In this document: piece after piece, positions 1 to 8,697 of the stretch
Layout of the letters: the number at the start of each line of letters is the position of its first letter
Position numbering within the stretch: position 1 is the stretch's first letter
NCBI RefSeq assembly: GCF_019048265.1
Contig: NZ_CP077311.1
Coordinates: 594,001 to 658,000 of the forward strand
Direction: 5' to 3'
Length of the DNA: 64,000 nt
From: Aeromonas sp. FDAARGOS 1405
GTDB taxonomy: Bacteria > Pseudomonadota > Gammaproteobacteria > Enterobacterales > Aeromonadaceae
Translations under genes and position numbers: made by a program
Notes under the pieces: model-generated
Seen by the model: the letters and a program-made list of their open reading frames with translations, nothing else
What the model was told of the DNA's origin: nothing
Database searches by the model: none

Positions 1-447
1 AACCACGATGCCCAACTGCCCTGGCACCTGCTGCAATATCCCAAGCATGCCGGTCAGCAGCGGCTGATCCACGATCTCAACCACCTCTACCGTCATGAGC
101 CTGCCTTGTATCAGGCCGATTATGAGCAGACCGGCTTCCGCTGGCTGGATCACAACGATGCCGACAACAGCATCTTTGCCTGGCTGCGGGCGGACAAAGA
201 GGGCAAGCAGGCTATTGTGGTGGCTTGCAACTTCACCCCGGTGCCCCGTATCGAATATCGGATCGGCGTCCCTGCGGCAGGCCACTATCGGGTGGTGCTC
301 AACACCGACAGCGAGTATTACTGGGGCAGTAACTATGATGTAGGTCTGGTGTTCGCTGCCGAGCCGACCCCCTGGCAGGGGATGGCACACAGCATAGTGC
401 TGGATCTGCCGCCGCTGGCGACCTTGTTTATCAAACAGGAGTCTTGA
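1..447 (+). CDS. glgB: 1,4-alpha-glucan branching enzyme GlgB, C-terminal part (5' truncated by window edge)
   Basis: Open in frame 1 from base 1 to the TGA at 445-447. The visible 148 residues are the end of the catalytic barrel and the C-terminal all-beta domain of a GH13 branching enzyme, which makes alpha-1,6 branches in glycogen. Typical pieces are the segment WHLLQYPKHAG, the DLNHLYRHEPALY stretch and the tail VLDLPPLATLFIK. The catalytic residues lie upstream of the window. The stop overlaps the start of glgX (TGATG), so the two are translationally coupled in a glycogen operon. Confidence 0.9.
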   Translation, partial: NHDAQLPWHLLQYPKHAGQQRLIHDLNHLYRHEPALYQADYEQTGFRWLDHNDADNSIFAWLRADKEGKQAIVVACNFTPVPRIEYRIGVPAAGHYRVVLNTDSEYYWGSNYDVGLVFAAEPTPWQGMAHSIVLDLPPLATLFIKQES

Positions 448-2603
448 TGCTTGTAATGGAAAAAGGGGTGGGCCACCCGCTGGGGGCCCGCCTTGACGAG
501 AACGGTTGCCACTTCTGCGTCTGGGCCCCCCAGTCGGACAAGGTGGAGATCTGCCTGTACGACGAGCAGGAGCATGAGCTGATGCGGCTGGAGTTGCCCG
601 GCCGCCGTGGCCAGTATCGCTTTGGCTACGTGCGCGGCGTAAAGGCCGGTCAGCGCTACGGCTATCGGGTCTATGGCACCCCGCAGGAGGGGATGCTGTT
701 CGATCCGCAAAAACTGCTCATTGACCCCTACGCCAAGGCGCTCAGTCGTCCCACCTACTGGGATGAAGCCCTCTATCAGGGTGATAGTGCCGGGATGATT
801 GCCAAGTCGGTGGTAGTGGATGACAGTTTTGACTGGCAAGGGGTTGGCAAACCCGGGATCAGTCCGGCCCGCACCATTATCTACGAGACCCACGTCAAGG
901 GCTTTACCAAGCAGCACCCGGGGATCCCCAAAGCGCTGCAGGGCACCTATCTTGGCATCTGTCACCCGCTGGTTATCGAGCACATGAAGAGCCTCGGTAT
1001 CACCTCGGTGCAACTGATGCCGGTGGCCGCCTTCATGTCGGAACCGCGACTGGAGCAGTTGGGACTGACCAACTACTGGGGCTACAACCCCATTGCCTTC
1101 TTCGCCCCGGAGCCACGCTACAGCACCAGGGCCGACGAGGCGGTGACCGAGTTCAAGACCATGGTGCGCGAGCTGCACCGGGCCGGGCTCGAGGTGATCC
1201 TGGATGTGGTCTACAACCACACTGCCGCCTCGGGCTTCGACGGCCCTACCCTCTCGTTCAAGGGCTTTGACAACGCCGGTTACTACGCCTTCGAAGCGGG
1301 CCCCCACGGCCCGGACTACACCCGTCACGCCAACGTGACCGGCTGTGGCAACAGCGTCAATCTGGATCACCCCAACACCCTGCGACTGGTGCTCGATGCC
1401 CTGCGCTACTGGGTTACCGAGATGCAGGTGGATGGCTTCCGTTTCGATCTGGCGGTGACGCTGGCGCGGGAAGCGGGGGAGTTCGAGCCCATGGGCGCCT
1501 TCTTCAAGGCCGTGATGGCCGACCCTGTGCTGTCACAGGTCAAGCTCATCGCCGAACCCTGGGATATCGGCCCCTTCGGCTACCGGCTGGGTCAATTCCC
1601 GAGCCAGTGGCAGGAGATCAACGACCGCTACCGCGACACGGTGCGCGCCTTCTGGCGCGGTGATGCGGGCAAGATGGGGGACTTTGCCACCCGCTTGGTA
1701 GGCTCGCGGGATATTTTCCCGAAGAACTGGCGCTCCCCCCACACCAGCGTCAACTACCTCTGCTATCACGACGGTTTCACCCTGGAGGATCTGGTCTCCT
1801 ACAACCAGCGCCACAATCAGGCCAACGGTGAAGACAATCGGGATGGTCACGGCAACAACCTCTCCTATAACCATGGGGTAGAGGGGCCAACCCTGGATCC
1901 GCGGGTCAACAGCCTGCGCCAGCAGCAGAAGCGCAATCTGATTGCCACCCTGCTGCTGTCGCAAGGGACCCCGCACTTCCTCGCCGGGGACGAGATGGGC
2001 CGCAGCCAGCTTGGCAACAACAACGCCTACTGTCAGGACAACCAGATCAGCTGGGTCAACTGGCAGTGGCGACCGGAGGATGAACGGCTGTTCGCCTTCA
2101 CCCAGCAGATGATGGCGCTGCGGGCGGAGTCGTGCGTCTTCTCCAACCTGCAACTGAGCGACGACAGCTGGAATGGCACCCCGTCCAGCTGCCATCAGGT
2201 CAACTGGTATCACCCGGACGGCCACCAGCTCACCGATCAGGATTGGCACGCCCCCATGGGGCAGGCGTTCGCCATGGATATCGGCATGATCAACTGTGTC
2301 GGCGAGCGCTGGTACGTGCTGTTCAACGCCAGCGACTACGATATCCAGTTCCGCCTGCCCCCGCCGGGGGAAGGGCTGGAGTGGATCCAGACCATCGACA
2401 CCGCCACTAACGATGGGCTGCCCTTCCTGCCCGATGACATCAAACGGCAGGTGGCGGTCGGCCGGGCCCACTCCCTCAAACTGCTGGAGCGGGTGGCGCT
2501 GGCCAGCACGGCGGAGGATGCCCAGCCACCGCAGCAGGAAATTCTCCCTGCATCCGGTGAGGAGATGGTTGCCACCTCGATCACAGATACAGGCAAAGCA
2601 TAA
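447..2603 (+). CDS. glgX: glycogen debranching enzyme GlgX
   Basis: A GH13 isoamylase-type enzyme that hydrolyses alpha-1,6 branch points of phosphorylase-trimmed glycogen in the cytoplasm. An N-terminal CBM48 domain (about residues 10-100) starts with the [16 protein letters not shown] segment. The barrel carries [10 protein letters not shown] (nucleophile Asp near residue 332), AEPWD (acid Glu near 370) and [10 protein letters not shown] (about 440). Its 718 residues are slightly longer than the E. coli protein because of a polar C-terminal tail. A TTG at 444 is possible, but the ATG at 447 overlapping the glgB stop is the usual coupled start. No terminator is visible before msrB, so the three genes may be co-transcribed. 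Confidence 0.95.
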   Translation: MLVMEKGVGHPLGARLDENGCHFCVWAPQSDKVEICLYDEQEHELMRLELPGRRGQYRFGYVRGVKAGQRYGYRVYGTPQEGMLFDPQKLLIDPYAKALSRPTYWDEALYQGDSAGMIAKSVVVDDSFDWQGVGKPGISPARTIIYETHVKGFTKQHPGIPKALQGTYLGICHPLVIEHMKSLGITSVQLMPVAAFMSEPRLEQLGLTNYWGYNPIAFFAPEPRYSTRADEAVTEFKTMVRELHRAGLEVILDVVYNHTAASGFDGPTLSFKGFDNAGYYAFEAGPHGPDYTRHANVTGCGNSVNLDHPNTLRLVLDALRYWVTEMQVDGFRFDLAVTLAREAGEFEPMGAFFKAVMADPVLSQVKLIAEPWDIGPFGYRLGQFPSQWQEINDRYRDTVRAFWRGDAGKMGDFATRLVGSRDIFPKNWRSPHTSVNYLCYHDGFTLEDLVSYNQRHNQANGEDNRDGHGNNLSYNHGVEGPTLDPRVNSLRQQQKRNLIATLLLSQGTPHFLAGDEMGRSQLGNNNAYCQDNQISWVNWQWRPEDERLFAFTQQMMALRAESCVFSNLQLSDDSWNGTPSSCHQVNWYHPDGHQLTDQDWHAPMGQAFAMDIGMINCVGERWYVLFNASDYDIQFRLPPPGEGLEWIQTIDTATNDGLPFLPDDIKRQVAVGRAHSLKLLERVALASTAEDAQPPQQEILPASGEEMVATSITDTGKA

Positions 2604-2671
2604 GAGGCATGCTGGAGTCAGCTTTACGGAGCCGCTATGCTGGGCTCCGGTATGGATGGCAAGGAGTCGGT

Positions 2672-3058
2672 ATGAGCAGTAACAATCCGGAACAGTGGCG
2701 CAGCAAACTGACCCCCGAGCAGTTTCACGTTTGCTGGGAGAAGGGCACCGAGCGCCCCTACAGCGGCGCCCTGCTCCACAATCGCAAGAGCGGCGACTAC
2801 CTCTGTGTCTGCTGCAAGAGCGTGCTGTTTCACTCAGGAGCCAAGTTTGATTCCGGCTGCGGCTGGCCCTCGTTCGACAAGGCCATCGAGGGGACGGTGG
2901 AGTACACCGAAGACAACAGCCACGGCATGAAGCGGGTGGAGATCACCTGCCGCCAGTGCGGCTCTCACCTCGGTCACGTCTTCCCCGACGGACCGACCGA
3001 GACAGGCCAGCGCTACTGCGTCAACAGCCTGAGTCTGGATTTCGATCCCGAGGTCTGA
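2672..3058 (+). CDS. msrB: peptide-methionine (R)-S-oxide reductase MsrB
   Basis: Reduces the R-epimer of methionine sulfoxide in proteins. The 128 residues cover the whole SelR domain: [11 protein letters not shown], two zinc CxxC pairs (CVCC in [12 protein letters not shown] in [11 protein letters not shown]), the GCGWPSF motif and RYCVNSLSL with the catalytic Cys. The ATG at 2672 is chosen over an upstream in-frame start at 2609 because AAGGAG lies just before it and homology begins there. It ends at the bidirectional terminator shared with chrA. Confidence 0.95.
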   Translation: MSSNNPEQWRSKLTPEQFHVCWEKGTERPYSGALLHNRKSGDYLCVCCKSVLFHSGAKFDSGCGWPSFDKAIEGTVEYTEDNSHGMKRVEITCRQCGSHLGHVFPDGPTETGQRYCVNSLSLDFDPEV

Positions 3059-3078
3059 ACGGCTTACCCATTGCAATA

Positions 3079-3113
3079 AAAACGGCGCCTCCATCACGGA
3101 GGCGCCGTTTTTA
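3079..3113. terminator. bidirectional intrinsic terminator between msrB and chrA
   Basis: Perfect GC-rich stem (ACGGCGCCTCC / GGAGGCGCCGT, loop ATCAC) flanked by A-run and T-run, so it can serve both convergent genes. Confidence 0.9.
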
Positions 3114-3130
3114 TCGGGATTTCACCGGCT

Positions 3131-4297
3131 TCACGCCAGCAGGATAGCAGCCATCACCAACAGGGCCGCGATGGCCGGCACCGGCAACTTCAACACCCGC
3201 AGCAGATAAAAGCCGATGGCCGCCAGCGCCAGATCGGTCGGCGCCAGCACCGCACTCTGCCACACCGGCTGATAGAGGGCCGCCAGCAACAAGCCCACTA
3301 CGGCAGCATTGATGCCGGTGACAGCCCCCGCCAGACGGGGCCGGGCCAGCCACTGTTGCCAGCAGGGGCCCACCGCCCAGAGCAGCAGAAAGCCGGGTGC
3401 AAAGAGCGCCAGGGTCGCCAACAGGGCCCCGATCATCGGCATCTCGGGCTGCAACTGGGCGCCAAGATAGGTGGCAAGGGTAAACATGGGGCCCGGCACC
3501 AACTGGGCCAGGCTGTAACCGGTCAGAAACTGCTGCTCGTTGAGAGTGTGGCCCACGCTCTCTTGCAGCAGCGGCAGCACCACATGGCCACCGCCAAACA
3601 CCAGACTACCGGCGCGATAGAAGTCGGCAACCAGCTGGCCAATCGGGCTACCGAGCAGCGGCAGACCGATAAAAAGGATGCCAAACAGCAGCAGGGTCGG
3701 CCAATGAGGCTGACTGCTGGCGGCAGAAGGCTGCTCGGCGGAGGCTGGCACACTGCCCGCCCCGCGCTGGCTGCGGGCGCAGATCAGCGCCGCTCCCGCC
3801 AGCATCAACAGTTGAGTCAGCAGACTGGGCTGCCACCAGAGTGCAGCAGCGGTCACCACCATAATCCCTTGGGTCATTCCCGTGGCACAGAACTGACGAC
3901 TCATGGTGAGCACCGCATCGGCCACCACGATAAGCGCCAGCAGTTTAAGGCCATGCAGCGCCGCATCGAGCCACAGATTGCTGCCCAGCTGGCCGATGCC
4001 GATCGCAGCCGCCAGTAGCAGAAGAAATGAGGGCAGCGTGAAGCCAATAAAAGCAGAGAGCGCCCCACCCAGACCGGCGCGATGACGACCGATGGCGAAA
4101 CCAAGCTGGCTGGAGGCAGGCCCTGGCAGCAGTTGGCACAGCGCCAGCAGGCGGGCAAATTCGGCCTGTGTCAGCCAGCCGAGCCGCTGGACGAAGGTGC
4201 GCTGGAAATAGCCGATATGAGCGGCCGGGCCGCCAAAACTGATGCATCCCAGCCATAAAAACTGAATAAATACCTGTCCCACGCTCTTCTCCCTCAT
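3131..4297 (-). CDS. chrA: chromate efflux transporter ChrA (CHR family, two-domain)
   Basis: A 388-aa inner-membrane protein built of two related CHR halves. The first carries LGCISFGGPAAHIGYF (about residues 15-30) and the second LVFGGGHVVLPLLQESV, which is the duplicated signature of long-chain chromate transporters. Family members export chromate; sulfate or other oxyanions are alternatives. Many hydrophobic segments run throughout. It lies 58 bp downstream of the Nudix gene in the same direction and may share its transcript. No chrB or other chromate-resistance gene is adjacent, so a housekeeping transport role is possible. Confidence 0.85.
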   Translation of the reverse strand: MREKSVGQVFIQFLWLGCISFGGPAAHIGYFQRTFVQRLGWLTQAEFARLLALCQLLPGPASSQLGFAIGRHRAGLGGALSAFIGFTLPSFLLLLAAAIGIGQLGSNLWLDAALHGLKLLALIVVADAVLTMSRQFCATGMTQGIMVVTAAALWWQPSLLTQLLMLAGAALICARSQRGAGSVPASAEQPSAASSQPHWPTLLLFGILFIGLPLLGSPIGQLVADFYRAGSLVFGGGHVVLPLLQESVGHTLNEQQFLTGYSLAQLVPGPMFTLATYLGAQLQPEMPMIGALLATLALFAPGFLLLWAVGPCWQQWLARPRLAGAVTGINAAVVGLLLAALYQPVWQSAVLAPTDLALAAIGFYLLRVLKLPVPAIAALLVMAAILLA

Positions 4298-4355
4298 CCC
4301 TATTCTCCCGATGGAGAGGGGATATTATGACAGCGCGATGATCGTTTTATGACAA

Positions 4356-4811
4356 TCAGACTGATTCGGCCGACACCATGGGCACATCACCCGGCAGATA
4401 GCAGCGTCCCGCCAGCCAGCAGGCGATGGATTGGCGGCTGGCGTCGAAATGGGGCTCGGGCAACTCGCACGGATCGCACCAGACCCAGCCTTCGCACTTC
4501 TCCGGCTCCAGCAGTTGCGGTTCGCCATCGGCCCGGGCGTACAGTGTCACCGAGATATAGTGCAACCCGCTCTCGCGCCAGGTATCCAGATTGTTGGTCA
4601 CCGCCACGACCTCGGGCCCTTGGATCTCAAGTCCGGTCTCCTCGGCTACCTCGCGGATCGCCGCCGACTCGAAGCTCTCCCCCAATTCCAGATGACCACC
4701 CGGGATCGACCAGTAGGGGGCATGGCTCCCTTTGCGTTTGCCAAGCAGCACCTGGCCTTGGGCGTTGGTCAGGATGACGCCGACCCCGACGCGGGGATAG
4801 AGAGTGGACAT
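4356..4811 (-). CDS. Nudix hydrolase (probable nucleotide diphosphatase)
   Basis: A 151-aa single-domain protein with a canonical Nudix box at residues 39-61 (G-x5-E-x7-REVAEETG), which binds the catalytic Mg2+. The N-terminal PRVGVGVILTNAQGQVLLGKR resembles NUDT15/MutT-like enzymes that clean nucleotide pools, but the substrate cannot be set from sequence. It is followed by chrA on the same strand. An alternative is ADP-ribose or dihydroneopterin pyrophosphatase activity. Confidence 0.85.
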   Translation of the reverse strand: MSTLYPRVGVGVILTNAQGQVLLGKRKGSHAPYWSIPGGHLELGESFESAAIREVAEETGLEIQGPEVVAVTNNLDTWRESGLHYISVTLYARADGEPQLLEPEKCEGWVWCDPCELPEPHFDASRQSIACWLAGRCYLPGDVPMVSAESV

Positions 4812-5017
4812 GAAAACGCTCCTTCAATAAGGCAGTAAAACGGCCCCACCTTAGGCCCAAGAAGGGCACAGGGCAAGCCCCGGCTGCACGGTACCTGCAC
4901 CTGTCGGTGGCCCCTCCCCTTGCCCCTTAACCGGTTATCACTGATGCTGGGGAGTGAAGCCCGGATGGAGAGGTCATCCCAATCCTCTCGGTCCCCCATC
5001 ACCCCGAGGAGTCCGCC

Positions 5018-5245
5018 ATGAAAAAATTGCTCCCCCTGTGCGCTCTGCTGCTCACGGCTTGCCAAACCACGCCGCCCCCCAACTCGCTCGCCATCGATGA
5101 TGCCGACGCCTGGCAGGCCATTTGCAAAGATGGCACCCGGGTTCGCGCCGTGGTGGCAGAGGGGATCTGTGGGGATCATCGCGGGGTAGCCATGTGGACG
5201 AATAAGCCAAGAGCTGAACGGATGGCAGAAGAAGCCGCCAAATAG
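5018..5245 (+). CDS. small lipoprotein, function unknown
   Basis: 75 residues with a short signal peptide and the lipobox LLTAC (acylated Cys15), so it is probably membrane anchored and periplasmic. The mature part is about 60 polar residues with two further cysteines (ICKDGT and EGICGDH) that could form a disulfide. A ribosome-binding site GAGGAG lies about 10 nt before the ATG. I do not recognise a named family. It stands alone between the divergent Nudix gene and the next small exported protein. Confidence 0.7.
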   Translation: MKKLLPLCALLLTACQTTPPPNSLAIDDADAWQAICKDGTRVRAVVAEGICGDHRGVAMWTNKPRAERMAEEAAK

Positions 5246-5390
5246 TGTGATCCAGACACCATAAAATGACTCTACTGGCCAATTGGCCGGATTTTTTCGC
5301 GATCTCGCCAGCACTTTGCCACCTTGTTCATGGTGCGCTCAGTTTTCTGTTCCCATACTGGCCCTACAGTTCCAAAAGAGGAGAGACAAG

Positions 5391-5708
5391 ATGCAAACAT
5401 CCATCGTCGGGCTCTCCATTCTGTGGGGGCTAGCCAGTTTTGGTGTTCAGGGGGATTTCATCGAGAGCCGTGATTCCGTTGCGCCATCCTGGCAAGCCGA
5501 GTCCAGAGTGGAGATGGAAGGTTATCTGATTGAATCGCTTGGCGAAGATCGCTGGCTGTTCGACAACGGCAGCGAGAGCCTGCTGGTCTCCCTGCCCGAG
5601 GGGCAGTGGGTGCCGACCGGCGAGCGGCTGCGGGTCAGCGGCGAACCGCAGCAGGAGCAGAGCGGCTGGCTGCTGCAGGTGGAAGACATCAGCCAGGTCA
5701 GCGTCTGA
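5391..5708 (+). CDS. small exported hypothetical protein
   Basis: 105 residues beginning MQTSIVGLSILWGLAS after a strong GAGGAGAGA ribosome-binding site. The hydrophobic N-terminus looks like a signal sequence or anchor. The rest is a single compact beta-rich segment (GYLIESLGEDRWLFDNGSE, VSLPEGQWVPTGERLRVSGE) reminiscent of the small OB-fold periplasmic proteins, but I cannot assign a family. An upstream in-frame start (5283) would add a non-conserved-looking extension and is rejected. Confidence 0.6.
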   Translation: MQTSIVGLSILWGLASFGVQGDFIESRDSVAPSWQAESRVEMEGYLIESLGEDRWLFDNGSESLLVSLPEGQWVPTGERLRVSGEPQQEQSGWLLQVEDISQVSV

Positions 5709-5784
5709 CAGCGGCAGTCGCCCCGTCACCGCGACAGCTAATCCAGACCCGATAACCACTACCGAATAACCAAGAGCGAATAGC

Positions 5785-5813
5785 AAAAGAGGAGGCCACT
5801 GGCCTCCTCTTTC
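5785..5813. terminator. bidirectional intrinsic terminator
   Basis: Stem AGAGGAGGCC / GGCCTCCTCT with loop ACT and flanking A and T tracts. It sits between the convergent small exported protein gene and the Lrp-type regulator. Confidence 0.85.
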
Positions 5814-5839
5814 TGTTTCTATAAGCGGCTTGCGCGGGC

Positions 5840-6316
5840 TCACCCCAGATGGTTGAGCGGCAGCGCCGTCTTGTGCTTGATGCGGCGCAGCACGAAGCTG
5901 GAGCGCACTCCGGTCACCCCCGGAATATGGGTCAGCTTGTCCAGCAAGAAGTGCTGATAGTGCTCCATGTCGCGCACCACCACCTTGAGTTGGTAGTCGG
6001 CATCATTGCCGGTGATGAGGTCACACTCCAGCACTTCGGGCAGTTCGCTGATGGCGCGATCGAAGTTTTCGAACCGCTCGGGCGTGTGTCTGTCCATGGA
6101 AATGTGAATGTAGGCGGTGAGGGTGAGGCCAAGCTGGCGGGCGTTGAGCAGAGTAACGTGGGTGTCGATGAGACCGGCATCCTCCAGCGCCTTGACCCGG
6201 CGGGAGCAGGGGGACGGCGAGAGCCCGACCAACTCGGCCAGTTCCAGATTGCTGATGCGGCCATTCTCCTGCATCAGCTCGAGAATATGTCTGTCTATGC
6301 GATCAAGTTTCAGCAT
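5840..6316 (-). CDS. Lrp/AsnC-family transcriptional regulator
   Basis: A 158-aa regulator with an N-terminal AsnC-type winged HTH (LDRIDRHILELMQENGR, then SNLELAELVGLSPSPCSRRVKAL, residues 4-45) and a C-terminal RAM effector domain (TAYIHISMDRHTPERF to TGVRSSFVLRRIKHKTALPL). The C-terminal RRIKHKTALPL is usual in Lrp-like proteins that sense amino acids. It is not global Lrp itself, judging by divergence at the N-terminus. A GAGGAAGGG site precedes the ATG. No adjacent co-directional target; it may act on itself or at a distance. Confidence 0.9.
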   Translation of the reverse strand: MLKLDRIDRHILELMQENGRISNLELAELVGLSPSPCSRRVKALEDAGLIDTHVTLLNARQLGLTLTAYIHISMDRHTPERFENFDRAISELPEVLECDLITGNDADYQLKVVVRDMEHYQHFLLDKLTHIPGVTGVRSSFVLRRIKHKTALPLNHLG

Positions 6317-6627
6317 TTACCCTTCCTCGTTGCAATGACTAATCCACTTTTCCTAGATTAAGGGTGAACTATTGCAAAAACAACCGAAATAAGTGGTTAC
6401 TTTGCAACCACTCACCGGCACGGGAGGGATACTATGGTTACATCTTCCGGTGGCAAAGCAGATACCTGACCGGGTCTCTGCGGTGAAGGACCTTACCGGG
6501 TCAAGAGCCCCATCAGCCGTCTTACCTTATCGGGAAACGACGGGCTGGAACGAGAGAACCTCCTCCCCGAAGGCAACAAAGCAGGCATCCCGGCGCCTGC
6601 TTTGTTGTTTTTGGGCGTTTGACGAAA
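6317..6627 (+). ncRNA. candidate stand-alone structured RNA ending in an intrinsic terminator
   Basis: This 311-base gap between two minus-strand genes has no convincing ORF. The plus strand contains a hairpin AGTGGTT/AACCACT (6392-6412), a second pairing CACCGG/CCGGTG (6412-6452), the 8-mer ACCGGGTC repeated directly (6470 and 6495 regions), and a strong terminator at 6574-6612. Because no plus-strand gene follows, a transcript here would be an independent small RNA of about 200-230 nt. I could not match it to a known RNA family; the piece CTCCCCGAAGGCAACAAAG only faintly recalls a glycine aptamer and lacks its other conserved blocks. The boundaries of the RNA are not defined. Confidence 0.4.
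6574..6612 (+). terminator. plus-strand intrinsic terminator with no upstream protein gene
   Basis: Stem CAACAAAGCAGGC / GCCTGCTTTGTTG closed by ATCCCGGC, then TTTTT. The U-tract is on the plus strand only (the other side reads CCTTCGG), so it does not serve the minus-strand regulator. Confidence 0.8.
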
Positions 6628-7251
6628 TCAGAGCGCGGGCGGCGTGATGCGATAGAGGCAGCGATGCGCCCCCTCCAGCAAATATTGCTCCCGCTCCACC
6701 GTCGCCGGCGCCAGCAGCTGGCGAAACAGCGCCAGTTCGCTGCGACAGAAACCGCGGCAGGTGCGCGCCGCCGCACAGATGGGACAGTGGCTCTCCCACA
6801 GCAGCCAGCTGCCATCCTCTTCGCGGCGGATCTCCGCCATATAGCCCTCGCGGCTGCGCAGCTCCTTGAGCGCCGCCAACCGGCCAGAGAGGCCATGGGA
6901 CCCCAGCGCCTCCTGATAGCGAGCAAGCATCTGCAGCTCCCGCTGCTGGATCAGCCGCTCCATCCCCTCCTCGCCAAACAGCTCGCGCACGTTGTCGATC
7001 AGCTGCACGGTCAGGTCGCTATGGCTATCGGGGAAGCGCTGCCAGGCCTGCTCGGTGAGCTGCCACAGCCGCACGGGACGACCGCGCCCGCGCGCCTCGT
7101 CGCTGAATGTGACCCACCCCTCCTGCTCCAGTGCGAGCAGGTGCTGGCGGGCGCCCATGGAGGTCATCTGCAACTGCTCCCCCAGCGCGGCGGCGCTCTG
7201 CGGGCCATGGCTCTTGAGCAGAAACAGGATCTTGTCGGTGCTTGCGTTCAT
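6628..7251 (-). CDS. cysteine-containing winged-HTH regulator (SufR/DeoR-like)
   Basis: 207 residues. The N-terminal winged HTH (KILFLLKSHGPQSAAALGEQ, TSMGARQHLLALEQEGWVTF, with the RGRGRPVRLWQLT wing, residues 6-66) matches ArsR/DeoR-type regulators such as the SufR group. The C-terminal half carries a cysteine set CPIC...CRGFC (about residues 154-168) plus HRCLYRI near the end, a spacing like Fe-S or metal-binding repressors. It diverges from an MFS exporter, the classic layout for a local repressor of an efflux pump. The ligand is unknown; iron-sulfur binding is inferred only from the cysteines. Confidence 0.75.
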   Translation of the reverse strand: MNASTDKILFLLKSHGPQSAAALGEQLQMTSMGARQHLLALEQEGWVTFSDEARGRGRPVRLWQLTEQAWQRFPDSHSDLTVQLIDNVRELFGEEGMERLIQQRELQMLARYQEALGSHGLSGRLAALKELRSREGYMAEIRREEDGSWLLWESHCPICAAARTCRGFCRSELALFRQLLAPATVEREQYLLEGAHRCLYRITPPAL

Positions 7252-7292
7252 GATCTCATTATGGGGAGCGCCCTTTATTAAATCAACAATTC

Positions 7293-7348
7293 ACTTTACT
7301 TAATCCCGTCTATGAATCAGCATAAATAAACAAATAACTTTACTTAAT
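7293..7348. promoter_or_regulatory. two direct 12-bp repeats in the divergent regulator/MFS promoter region
   Basis: ACTTTACTTAAT occurs at 7293-7304 and again at 7337-7348, 44 bp apart (about four helical turns), in the 106-bp gap between the divergent HTH regulator and the MFS gene. The second copy lies just before the MFS ribosome-binding region. They are plausible operator half-sites for the neighbouring regulator; this is inference from position. Confidence 0.4.
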
Positions 7349-7357
7349 GGGTGCAAC

Positions 7358-8587
7358 ATGGAGAAACACGGGCACAAAAATCCCCTCTGGGTGCTGGTCA
7401 TGACGGTCACGCTGGCAGTTGCAGGCTTCAGTCTCCCCTCCCCGGTGTTGGCACCTTTGCTGCTGGATCCGGCGCAGGGGATGCTGACGCCGGAAGCCTC
7501 CGACTGGAGCCGCAAGGTGTGGCTGGGGGTCATCATGGGGCTCTATCCCCTGTTCCAGCTGGTGGGCAATCCCTGGCTCGGTCGCCTCTCCGACCGCTAT
7601 GGCCGCAAGCCACTGCTGTTGCTCTCGCTGGCGGGGGTTCTGGCAGGCTATGCCCTGATGGCACTCGGTATCGCCTGGCGCTCCCTCCCCCTGCTGCTGC
7701 TCAGCCGGATTGTGGAGGGGCTGTGCAACGGCAACATCGCCATCGTGCAGGCGATGGCGGCGGATCTCGCCGGCAAGGAGCACAAGGCGCGCAGCTTCGC
7801 CTGGATCAACATCGGCATGAATCTGGGCTGGGTCGTGGGGCCGATGATCGGGGGCTACGCCGCGGTGATCTCGGGGGATTACAGTCTGGCCGCCTGGCTG
7901 GCGGTAGGAATGACCCTGCTCAACCTGCTACTGGTCTACTGGCTGATCCCCTATCGTCCGCCGGTGGCGGCCACCCTTCAGGCCGCGACTCTCTCCAGCC
8001 GCCAGCTGTTGCTGCAACCGGCCCTGCTCCCCTACTTCGCACTCACCCTGATCAGCTATGGCGCCGTGCAGCTCTATTTCACCTACTTCAACATCTGGCT
8101 GGTAGAGCGGCTGGCCTGGGATCCGGCCCAGCTGGCGCAGGCGGCGGTGCTGGTGAGCCTGCCCATGATGGCGGGCTCCTGGCTCGGCTCCCGCATCGCC
8201 CGCCACTGGCGCGGCAGCTCCCTCGGGATTGTCGGCCATCTGGTGATGGCGAGCGGCATGCTGCTCTTTATCCTGCCTGTGCACTGGTGGGGGCTGGCAC
8301 TCACCTTCGTTCCCGCTGGTATCGGCATGAGTCTGGGGGAGCTGGCCACCTCGGTGGCGATCTCCAACCGCAGTCACCCGGAGCAACAGGGGCAGGCGAT
8401 GGGGCTCTACCGCGCCCTCGCCGTAGGCAGCGAGATCCTGGCGGTGCTGCTCGGCAGTCTGGTGCTGCTGGCCGGTACCGAGTGGCCCTTCTATCTCGCC
8501 ACCCTCTGCTCCCTTGCCAGTGCCGCCGGTTTCTATCTGCTGCGCCGCCGTGCCGACCGTCGTCAACAGCTGGCCAGCTGCACCTGA
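7358..8587 (+). CDS. MFS drug/metabolite exporter (TetA-like, 12 TM)
   Basis: 409 residues of a major facilitator with 12 predicted membrane segments. The loop 2-3 motif A is clear (GRLSDRYGRKPLLLLS, about residues 74-90) and motif C-like glycines occur in TM5 (NLGWVVGPMIGG). This places it with the DHA1 proton antiporters such as TetA. It lies divergent from the cysteine-containing HTH regulator, so efflux induced by that regulator's ligand is the likely role. The substrate is unknown. Start ATG follows a weak GGGTG site. Confidence 0.85.
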   Translation: MEKHGHKNPLWVLVMTVTLAVAGFSLPSPVLAPLLLDPAQGMLTPEASDWSRKVWLGVIMGLYPLFQLVGNPWLGRLSDRYGRKPLLLLSLAGVLAGYALMALGIAWRSLPLLLLSRIVEGLCNGNIAIVQAMAADLAGKEHKARSFAWINIGMNLGWVVGPMIGGYAAVISGDYSLAAWLAVGMTLLNLLLVYWLIPYRPPVAATLQAATLSSRQLLLQPALLPYFALTLISYGAVQLYFTYFNIWLVERLAWDPAQLAQAAVLVSLPMMAGSWLGSRIARHWRGSSLGIVGHLVMASGMLLFILPVHWWGLALTFVPAGIGMSLGELATSVAISNRSHPEQQGQAMGLYRALAVGSEILAVLLGSLVLLAGTEWPFYLATLCSLASAAGFYLLRRRADRRQQLASCT

Positions 8588-8697
8588 GCCACGAAGGGAT
8601 CACAGTTCGGCGCTTCGGCTGCGGGCAAAACTTGCATCGGGGCGCCGGGTCTGGGACGGTAAGGCTCTTTGCGGATTTGTTCGATGCTGGAGGAGCT

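Noticed and set aside
333..1370. Long minus-strand ORF opposite glgX
   Set aside because: Shadow of the GC-rich glgX reading frame; no family features.
5265..5300. Terminator at GGCCAATTGGCC followed by a T-run
   Set aside because: The stem is a 4-bp palindrome with a 4-base loop, too weak on its own.
6541..6600. Glycine riboswitch
   Set aside because: Only a CCGAAGG-like fragment and a GAGAGAACC fragment are present; the AGGCAAAAGGAC block and a downstream gene are missing.
7351..8697. Fusion of an upstream region to the HAD phosphatase in one long frame
   Set aside because: The upstream part is the MFS gene in another frame; the phosphatase has its own GGAGGAG and ATG at 8698.
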